Shown here: piece by piece, positions 15,086 through 19,431 of the stretch | How the letters are laid out: every line of letters begins with the position of its first letter | How positions within the stretch are numbered: the first letter of the stretch is position 1 | Assembly (NCBI GenBank): GCA_045645905.1 | Contig: JAZRJT010000012.1 | Coordinates: forward strand, 1 to 19,431 | DNA length: 19,431 nucleotides | Origin: SIG440 sp045645905 | GTDB lineage: Bacteria > Bacillota > Clostridia > Monoglobales > Monoglobaceae | Reading direction: 5' to 3' | The notes under the pieces: model-generated | The model's database searches: none | Told to the model about the DNA's origin: nothing | Seen by the model: the letters and a program-made list of their open reading frames with translations, nothing else | Position numbers and translations under genes: made by a program

Positions 15086-15574
15086 ATGAACTTAAATGAA
15101 GGCTACTCATCCTGTTGTTTTACGGGACATCGTTTTTTACCGAAAGAAAAGGCAGATGCTATACAAGATACCCTTGAATGTCTGATTCGGGAACTTTGTG
15201 AAAACGGTTGTCGGGAATTTATTTCCGGTGGTGCCATCGGATTTGATATGATGGCGGCAGAAGCGGTCCTTAAACTGAAAAGAACCTTTCCCAAAATTAT
15301 GCTTGTTATGGCGTTGCCCTGCCGTGACCAGCATATTAAATGGGGAAAGACTGACTGTATGCGTTATGAAAAGCTTTTAAACCGCGCAGACAGAATTGTA
15401 TATTTATGCGAAAGCTACGTTACAGGATGTATGCATTTGCGTAATAAATATATGGTTGACAATGCTGACCTTTGCGTTGCATATCTCAAAAATCGGGGCG
15501 GTGGAACCGAATATACAGTAAGATATGCCGGCGAAAAAGACTGCAGAGTTGTCAATCTTGCTCACATAGTGTAG
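15086..15574 (+). CDS. SLOG-fold protein, YpsA/DUF1273-like
   Basis: The 162-residue protein has a Rossmann-like SLOG fold of the YpsA/DUF1273 type. Seen in order are the nucleotide-pocket start CCFTGHRFLP (about 9-18), the Gly-rich loop FISGGAIGFDMMAAE (about 46-60), VMALPCRDQHIKWG (about 73-86) and RADRIVYLCE (about 98-107). SLOG proteins bind nucleotide-derived ligands. YpsA affects cell division and stress in Bacillus and Staphylococcus, but the reaction is not established for this subfamily. I favour ATG 15086 (MNLNEGYSS) because GAGAAG at 15071-15076 is 9 nt before it, while the in-frame ATG at 15077 directly abuts that site. The 3' end overlaps the convergent small membrane-protein gene by 13 bp, and the terminator lies inside that gene. 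Confidence 0.88.
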   Translation: MNLNEGYSSCCFTGHRFLPKEKADAIQDTLECLIRELCENGCREFISGGAIGFDMMAAEAVLKLKRTFPKIMLVMALPCRDQHIKWGKTDCMRYEKLLNRADRIVYLCESYVTGCMHLRNKYMVDNADLCVAYLKNRGGGTEYTVRYAGEKDCRVVNLAHIV

Positions 15575-15861
15575 GTGATAATGAAGAAAGCAGTCAGCAT
15601 AAATGCGGCAGTTGCTATAACACTTATAAGGACAGAAGGTTTTCTGTCTTTTTTGTTTCCTTTATCCTGCCCATGAACAGACTTAAGACGTTCTACCTGT
15701 CTGGTGTATTGGTCAATAATCAATTGAGCTTCGTGTACAATGGTGTTTTCGCAGGCATAGCCTGCAGAAGGTTGGTTTTTAAGAATGAAAATTGCCTGGT
15801 CTATTGTGTCAGATTGGATATTGTTAATGATAACAACCCGGCGCGATTTTTTATCAAGCAT
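15562..15861 (-). CDS. Small tail-anchored membrane protein, family not recognised
   Basis: I do not recognise this 99-residue protein. Residues about 1-70 are soluble and mixed in charge (MLDKKSRRVVIINNIQSD, then a likely helix around VHEAQLIIDQYTRQVERL). A Lys/Arg/Asp-rich segment (about 64-76) follows, and one hydrophobic helix at the extreme C-terminus (about 77-96) ends a residue or two before the stop. This is a tail-anchor layout with the N-terminus in the cytoplasm. The start is ATG 15861: GGAGG at 15870-15874 lies 8 nt upstream. An in-frame ATG at 15876 would place that GGAGG inside the coding sequence directly after the start codon. The gene runs tail to tail into the SLOG gene. A real gene is supported by the good ribosome binding site, the start spacing and the membrane segment, not by homology. 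Confidence 0.7.
   Translation of the reverse strand: MLDKKSRRVVIINNIQSDTIDQAIFILKNQPSAGYACENTIVHEAQLIIDQYTRQVERLKSVHGQDKGNKKDRKPSVLISVIATAAFMLTAFFIITYTM
15631..15654 (+). terminator. Intrinsic terminator of the SLOG gene, inside the opposing gene
   Basis: Perfect 7-bp stem GACAGAA/TTCTGTC (15631-15637 with 15642-15648), GGTT loop, then six T (15649-15654). It lies 57 nt after the SLOG stop and within the coding sequence of the minus-strand tail-anchored protein, where it covers the Lys-rich stretch before the membrane helix. Confidence 0.75.
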
Positions 15862-15955
15862 AGCAATAACCTCCATAGTTTGTATGTGGAAAGTATTGAC
15901 TGGTCAGGATGATTTTATACAAGGACATTTCTTTTGTATGACAAAATAAAAATAT

Positions 15956-16091
15956 GGCAATGATAGAACAAAGCGGCTTTGCTGCTCGCCGCAGGCGGCG
16001 GTCGAAGATTTACCGCCTTGTTTGCCCAAGTGCATTTCGGCAAAGCCGAAAAAATTCATTGGATAAAAACAAAGTTTTTTCTATTATTGCC
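15956..16091. repeat. Imperfect palindromic intergenic element with nested hairpins
   Basis: Outer arms GGCAATGATAGAA (15956-15968) and TTCTATTATTGCC (16079-16091) are inverted repeats with one mismatch, followed inward by CAAAG/CTTTG-like bases. Inside lie further stems: CGCCG/CGGCG (15987-16000), GGCGGT/ACCGCC (15997-16002 with 16012-16017) and TTTCGGC/GCCGAAA (16036-16052). The block is much more GC-rich than its flanks. It has no gene with a ribosome binding site. It resembles a dispersed palindromic repeat or MITE-like element, or the gene of a structured RNA; copy number cannot be seen from one window, and no second copy is present here. Confidence 0.55.
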
Positions 16092-16117
16092 GATGGTCTC
16101 GCATCTCAACCCCACCT

Positions 16118-16142
16118 AAAAACGTGCCACAGGCACCTTTTT
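16118..16142. terminator. Terminator-like hairpin in the gene-free block
   Basis: GTGCC/GGCAC stem (16124-16128 with 16132-16136), ACA loop, then a C/C mismatch and AAAAA/TTTTT flanks (16118-16122, 16138-16142). It would work on either strand. On minus it is followed by GTTTTT and would end a transcript started within the inverted repeat at 16168-16216. No coding transcript on plus obviously needs it. Confidence 0.5.
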
Positions 16143-16167
16143 CACGGCGTGACGGGCGTTAAATCAA

Positions 16168-16216
16168 TGTTTTTTGTATAATAGGAAATACGCAATTTCC
16201 TATTATACAAAAAACA
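16168..16216. repeat. Perfect 22-bp inverted repeat with 5-nt centre
   Basis: Arms at 16168-16189 and 16195-16216 are exact reverse complements around ACGCA. They are AT-rich, start with a T run and hold GTATAATAGGAAAT. No T tract follows, so it is not an ordinary terminator. Each arm contains a TATAAT. On minus, TATAAT (16202-16207) has TTTAGA at 16225-16230, 17 nt away, a possible promoter; the plus-strand copy has no -35. It could be a protein-binding site or the end of the repeat element that begins at 15956. Confidence 0.7.
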
Positions 16217-16296
16217 ATTGGTGTTCTAAAATGCCTTTTGGTGAATATAAATAAACTATACATAACAAAGTACACCAAAGGTTCAGGGAGTGAATA

Positions 16297-16938
16297 ATGT
16301 TGAATACCGATAGCTATACAGAAAATAACAAAGTTATTATTGCCGGAACGGTAGCAACCGTGCCAGAGTTTTCGCACGAAGTTTATGAAGAAATGTTTTA
16401 TACTTTTATGCTTGATACCCCCAGGTTAAGTGAAACTCACGATACCGTCAAGGTAACCATATCCGAAAAATTCCTTATAGGTAACGGACTGCATCTGGGC
16501 GACAATGTGTTGATTCATGGTCAGTTCAGGTCGTATAATAATTTCACAAATGTGGGCAATCGTTTGGTTCTTACGGTTTTTGTGAAGAGCATAGAAGATT
16601 TTGATGATAGTATCGAAACAAGTATGAACTCTATATATTTAAACGGCTACATATGTAAAAAGCCGGTTTACAGAACAACGCCATTCGGCAGAGAAATTGC
16701 AGACATTCTTCTGGCAGTAAACAGGTCGTATAACAAATCTGATTATATACCCTGTATTGCATGGGGCAGAAATGCCAAGTTTGCCGAGTGTCTTAATGTG
16801 GGCGATAATGTTGTCGTTAAAGGCAGAATTCAAAGCCGCCAATATCAAAAACGTATCAGTGAAACTGAGGTAGAAAGCAAAACGGCATTTGAAGTATCGG
16901 TTTCGAGGCTAGAAAAGGCAAGTGATTTTTCTGAATAA
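16297..16938 (+). CDS. Single-stranded DNA-binding protein-like, two OB folds
   Basis: This 213-residue SSB-family protein has two OB-like domains. The N-terminal half (about 10-105, NKVIIAGTVATVPEFS to LVLTVFVKSIED) is a divergent OB fold. The C-terminal half (about 112-207) is a recognisable SSB domain: NSIYLNGYICKKPVYRTTPFGRE, IPCIAWGRNAKF, LNVGDNVVVKGRIQSR and a closing strand FEVSVSRLE. Canonical bacterial SSB has one OB fold of about 110 residues and a disordered tail ending in an acidic DDIPF-type tip. Here the tail is absent (the protein ends ASDFSE), so it is probably not the main replicative SSB and may not recruit SSB partners through that tip. GGGAG at 16286-16290, 6 nt before the ATG, supports the start. 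It is a single-gene transcript ending at the hairpin just downstream. The promoter is not clear. Confidence 0.85.
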   Translation: MLNTDSYTENNKVIIAGTVATVPEFSHEVYEEMFYTFMLDTPRLSETHDTVKVTISEKFLIGNGLHLGDNVLIHGQFRSYNNFTNVGNRLVLTVFVKSIEDFDDSIETSMNSIYLNGYICKKPVYRTTPFGREIADILLAVNRSYNKSDYIPCIAWGRNAKFAECLNVGDNVVVKGRIQSRQYQKRISETEVESKTAFEVSVSRLEKASDFSE

Positions 16939-16942
16939 TCCT

Positions 16943-16974
16943 AAAGGCTTCCGGATATTCCGGAGGCTTTTTTT
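16943..16974 (+). terminator. Intrinsic terminator of the SSB-like gene
   Basis: Stem GCTTCCGGA/TCCGGAGGC (one G-U pair), 3-nt loop TAT, extended by A-T pairs, followed by seven T (16968-16974). It starts 5 nt after the stop codon. Confidence 0.88.
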
Positions 16975-17071
16975 GAAATATTGAAGGAATTTGTAGGTTT
17001 GTTGACGAAATATAAGATACTTACAGAATTGCAAAGGCTGTATTTATTTAAACAACAAGGAGGATTTAGCA

Positions 17072-18790
17072 ATGAAAAAAGCTATGGCTATTGCGTTAAT
17101 CACAGTAATTTTATTATCTCTGGCAATGCCAGTATTTGCAGAATCGACAAACAAAGACATATCTGCAGAAACTGAGGGAGAAAAAGTATTTGTGATTGTG
17201 AAAACCCCCTTCCCTGATGACATTAAGGATAATGATTCCTGGCGTACAATGGCAAGATACAAGGATTCGGGACAAGGAATTACATTGTCGGCATATTACA
17301 ACGGATATGTTTATGCAACTGTTCCAGTTGAGAATAAGGGCAGAGAAATAGAGGCTTTTGTGCCCGATGAAATTCCTTTTACTGATTATGATGCGTCAAA
17401 GTATGAATTTCACGTTATGGGGCAGTTGTCACGGACGGGCGTGATTATGGGCAACGAAAAGGGTGAGGCAAAACCTTTTGACAATGTTACCCGTGCAGAA
17501 GCGGCTGCTATGATTATGAGATTTATGGGGCTTCAGAATATGCCTGAAGCAAACGGCATTGTTGACTTTAAAGATGTAGCAAGGAATGACTGGTTTTATA
17601 GCGTAGTTATGTCTGCTTACAAGTACGGAATTATTGAGGGTACATCAGCATATACATTTTCGCCAGACCGTGATGTCACCCGTGAAGAAATTACGGTTAT
17701 GACGGCAAGGGCACTGAACTATGCGAAACTGAACTGCCCGCAAAGAACGGTTGAAAACATTGCCGATATGGATAAAATATCTCAATGGGCATCGGCGGCA
17801 TATGATTTAATCGGTTCAAATTATATATCCGATTATGATGATGCCGACCCTGAAAATCCCGTTCGTGTTTTAAACCCTCAAAAGGCTGCGACAAGATATG
17901 ATGTGGCATATATTTTATATAATACCGCAAGGTCTTGTCAGCTTTATCCTTCTGATTTGGCGGTGGAATACGGCTTTGACAAGAAGATGCCCACAATAGA
18001 TGGCTCAACTTCTACATATCCCTTTACCCAGGCGATTTACGAACAGCTTTTCTACAATGGTCGGGCGCATTTTCAGTATCCGTCAAAACACAGTAAAAGT
18101 CACGCGTCTTATCAGCGGCTTATTGGTGGCGAGGTTGATATGCTATTTGCATCGGTATATCCTGCAAGCGACATTCTGGCTATGGCAGAAGAAAAGGGCG
18201 TTGAACTTGAACTTATCCCCATTGCCTATGACGCAATGATTTTCTTCACCAATGCAGACAATCCTGCAACAGGGCTTACATGTCAGCAGATAAGTGATAT
18301 TTATGTGAATGATGCGTATGACAATTGGGCACAGGTCGGCGGCAGCGACGCTCTGCTTTATCCTTATTGCAGAAACAATGACAGCGGTAGCCACGCACAG
18401 ATGGAAAAGCATTTCTTAAACGGAAATGAAATTCATCCTAATGTGCAAAAAGAAACTTCGTATACAATGTCTAATGTCCTTACTGATGTAATGTCTGCAA
18501 AGACCGACAAGCCTCTTGGCTATGGATTGGGCTATAGCATTTATTACTACTATCACAATATGGATTTATTCTATAATACAAAAAGCAACTTAAAACTACT
18601 TGCGATTGACGGAGTTCATCCAACGGATGAAACAATATCCGACGGCAGTTACCCTCTTGCAAACAACACATATATCGTTTTACGAAAAGATACGCCTGCA
18701 GATAGCCCTGCAAGAAAAATGGCAGAATTTATGCTTACCGAAGCAGGACAGCAATGCGTTGAGCTTGCCGGCTATGGCAGATTAAAGTGA
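17072..18790 (+). CDS. Secreted SLH-repeat protein with a PstS-like substrate-binding domain
   Basis: The 572-residue exported protein has a clear signal peptide (MKKAMAIALITVILLSLAMPVFA, likely cut after A23). A short N-terminal region (about 24-105) follows, then S-layer-homology repeats: one at about 110-160 with VTRAEAAAMIMRFMG, a second at about 166-217 (VDFKDVARNDWFYSVV, FSPDRDVTREEITVMTARAL) and a weaker third at about 229-287. From about 308 a PstS/PBP-like domain begins TIDGSTSTYPFTQAIYEQLF and includes SHASYQRLIGGEVDMLFA and RNNDSGSHAQ, which matches the anion-contacting Arg...Ser-Gly-Ser segment of phosphate-binding proteins. SLH repeats bind pyruvylated wall polymers, so the binding domain would be held at the cell surface. 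No Pst permease or ATPase genes are adjacent. AAGGAGG sits about 7 nt before the ATG. A TTGACG at 17002-17007 may be its -35, with a poor -10. Confidence 0.87.
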   Translation: MKKAMAIALITVILLSLAMPVFAESTNKDISAETEGEKVFVIVKTPFPDDIKDNDSWRTMARYKDSGQGITLSAYYNGYVYATVPVENKGREIEAFVPDEIPFTDYDASKYEFHVMGQLSRTGVIMGNEKGEAKPFDNVTRAEAAAMIMRFMGLQNMPEANGIVDFKDVARNDWFYSVVMSAYKYGIIEGTSAYTFSPDRDVTREEITVMTARALNYAKLNCPQRTVENIADMDKISQWASAAYDLIGSNYISDYDDADPENPVRVLNPQKAATRYDVAYILYNTARSCQLYPSDLAVEYGFDKKMPTIDGSTSTYPFTQAIYEQLFYNGRAHFQYPSKHSKSHASYQRLIGGEVDMLFASVYPASDILAMAEEKGVELELIPIAYDAMIFFTNADNPATGLTCQQISDIYVNDAYDNWAQVGGSDALLYPYCRNNDSGSHAQMEKHFLNGNEIHPNVQKETSYTMSNVLTDVMSAKTDKPLGYGLGYSIYYYYHNMDLFYNTKSNLKLLAIDGVHPTDETISDGSYPLANNTYIVLRKDTPADSPARKMAEFMLTEAGQQCVELAGYGRLK

Positions 18791-18796
18791 ATATAT

Positions 18797-18824
18797 AAAA
18801 ACCCGAACAACTGTTCGGGTTTTT
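18797..18824 (+). terminator. Intrinsic terminator of the SLH/PstS-like gene
   Basis: Perfect 9-bp stem AACCCGAAC/GTTCGGGTT (18800-18808 with 18813-18821), loop AACT, A run before and T run after. Confidence 0.9.
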
Positions 18825-18860
18825 GAATTAAAAAAATTTAAAACTTTTTGCAATTTCCTC

Positions 18861-18889
18861 TTTTCTATTATCAAATTTTGTGGTATACT
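18861..18889 (+). promoter_or_regulatory. Promoter of the DUF1846 gene
   Basis: Extended -10 TGGTATACT (TATACT at 18884-18889) with a weak -35 TTTTCT at 18861-18866, 17 nt upstream. A start near 18896 leaves about 27 nt of leader with the ribosome binding site AAGGAGGG. Confidence 0.55.
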
Positions 18890-18922
18890 AATATGTGGAT
18901 TTTAAAAAGGAGGGTCAAAACT

Positions 18923-19431
18923 ATGGCAAGAATAGGTTTTGATAATCAAAAATATCTTAAATTGCAATCGGAGCAGATACGTAAGCGTATTGCAGAATTC
19001 GGGGGGAAACTATACCTTGAATTTGGTGGAAAGCTCTTTGACGATTATCATGCCTCACGTGTGCTCCCCGGGTTTGCCCCCGACAGCAAAATTCGTATGC
19101 TTCAGCAGCTTAAGGACGAGGTTGAGATTGTTATTACAATCAACGCCGAGGATATTGAGTGCAACAAAATCCGCGGCGATTTGGGTATATCTTATGATGC
19201 CGACGTTCTTCGCCTTATTGATACCTTCCGCGAAATGAAGCTTTTTGTGGGCAGCGTTGTTCTTACACGATATAACGGTCAGCCCTCTGCAAATGCATTT
19301 CTTAAGCAGCTTAATAATCTTGGTGTTAAATGCTACAAGCATTATTCAATACCCGGATATCCGTCGGATATACCATTTATTGTAAGTGACGAGGGTCTTG
19401 GCAAAAATGAATTTATTGAAACTGAACGTTC
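18923..19431 (+). CDS. DUF1846 family protein, C-terminus beyond the window edge
   Basis: The first 169 codons of a DUF1846 protein are present (family length about 490-500 residues), and the frame is open to the last base. The start ATG at 18923 has AAGGAGGG at 18907-18914, 8 nt upstream. Typical family segments are visible: MARIGFDNQKYLKLQSEQI at the start, LEFGGKLFDDYHASRVLPG (about 33-51), DIECNKIRGDLGISYD (about 79-94) and VSDEGLGKNEFIETER at the edge. DUF1846 proteins are conserved cytoplasmic proteins common in Firmicutes; structures exist but I know no established reaction, so the function is unassigned. It lies in its own transcript after a strong terminator. Confidence 0.93.
   Translation, partial: MARIGFDNQKYLKLQSEQIRKRIAEFGGKLYLEFGGKLFDDYHASRVLPGFAPDSKIRMLQQLKDEVEIVITINAEDIECNKIRGDLGISYDADVLRLIDTFREMKLFVGSVVLTRYNGQPSANAFLKQLNNLGVKCYKHYSIPGYPSDIPFIVSDEGLGKNEFIETER

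Larger units (their letters stand above)
15862..16296. other. 435-bp stretch without a convincing gene
   Basis: The stretch holds the upstream region of the tail-anchored protein gene, where TATAAA-like and TTGTCA-like hexamers are 19 nt apart and too weak to call. It also holds the nested-hairpin element, the terminator-like hairpin and the 22-bp inverted repeat. Last comes the leader of the SSB-like gene, with TTGGTG at 16218-16223 and 16238-16243 and its complement CACCAA at 16273-16278. Open frames here lack ribosome binding sites. Confidence 0.7.

Noticed and set aside
15485..15520. Possible minus-strand terminator for the tail-anchored protein gene inside the SLOG gene (TCGG/CCGA stem before TTTTT)
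   Set aside because: The stem is only 4 bp with a long loop, too weak to call.
16036..16052. TTTCGGC-AAA-GCCGAAA hairpin as a terminator
   Set aside because: No T tract follows the stem on either strand; the A/T runs are on the wrong side for termination. Kept only as part of the repeat block.
15904..16059. 51-codon minus-strand open frame starting MNFFGFAEMHLG
   Set aside because: It has no ribosome binding site; the upstream bases are A/T runs. It lies across the nested hairpins of the repeat block, so it is best seen as a conceptual translation of the repeat.
15954..16181. 75-codon plus-strand open frame, Arg-rich
   Set aside because: It spans several palindromes and the terminator-like hairpin, has no ribosome binding site and has low-complexity composition. 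Treated as non-coding.

Overview
The window looks like chromosome from a low-GC Gram-positive bacterium of the class Clostridia, possibly a gut Oscillospiraceae or Christensenellales relative. The reasons are strong AGGAGG-type ribosome binding sites, TTGACA/TATAAT-type sigma-A promoters (several with an extended -10), an S-layer-homology protein, an LrgA/LrgB pair, a DUF1846 protein and COG2426/PAP2 membrane proteins. Taxonomy is inferred from gene families only. I see no insertion sequence, phage gene, CRISPR array, rRNA or tRNA.

Layout: (1) 1-4386, plus strand: uvrB (N-terminus beyond the window edge) and uvrA, overlapping by 8 bp and ending at a bidirectional terminator. (2) 4437-11712, minus strand: a tight six-gene envelope operon, read in the order murJ-type flippase, O-antigen-ligase/Wzy-type polymerase, GT4 glycosyltransferase, two tandem DUF4330 single-pass membrane proteins, and an ABC exporter with fused ATPase. 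It starts from a promoter placed back to back with the promoter of apbE. (3) 11840-13889, plus strand: apbE, then a COG2426 small membrane protein with a perfect-consensus promoter of its own, then a PAP2 phosphatase, ending at a second bidirectional terminator. (4) 13912-14953, minus strand: lrgA-lrgB. (5) 15086-15861: a YpsA/DUF1273 SLOG-fold protein on plus, convergent and overlapping with a small tail-anchored membrane protein on minus. The intrinsic terminator of the SLOG gene lies inside the opposing gene. (6) 15862-16296: 435 bp without a convincing gene, filled with nested inverted repeats that look like a dispersed intergenic element. (7) 16297-18790, plus: a double-OB-fold SSB-like protein, then a secreted protein joining S-layer-homology repeats to a PstS-like binding domain. 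(8) 18923 to the edge: the N-terminal part of a DUF1846 protein.

The best candidate for an undescribed system is the six-gene minus-strand operon. It holds a lipid-linked glycan flippase, a polymerase/ligase, a glycosyltransferase and an ABC exporter, all in frame-overlapping or closely spaced order with two DUF4330 paralogs of unknown function. This suggests a glycan assembly and export pathway in which the DUF4330 pair are extracytoplasmic accessory factors. The second candidate is the structured non-coding block at 15956-16216, which may carry its own minus-strand promoter and terminator.
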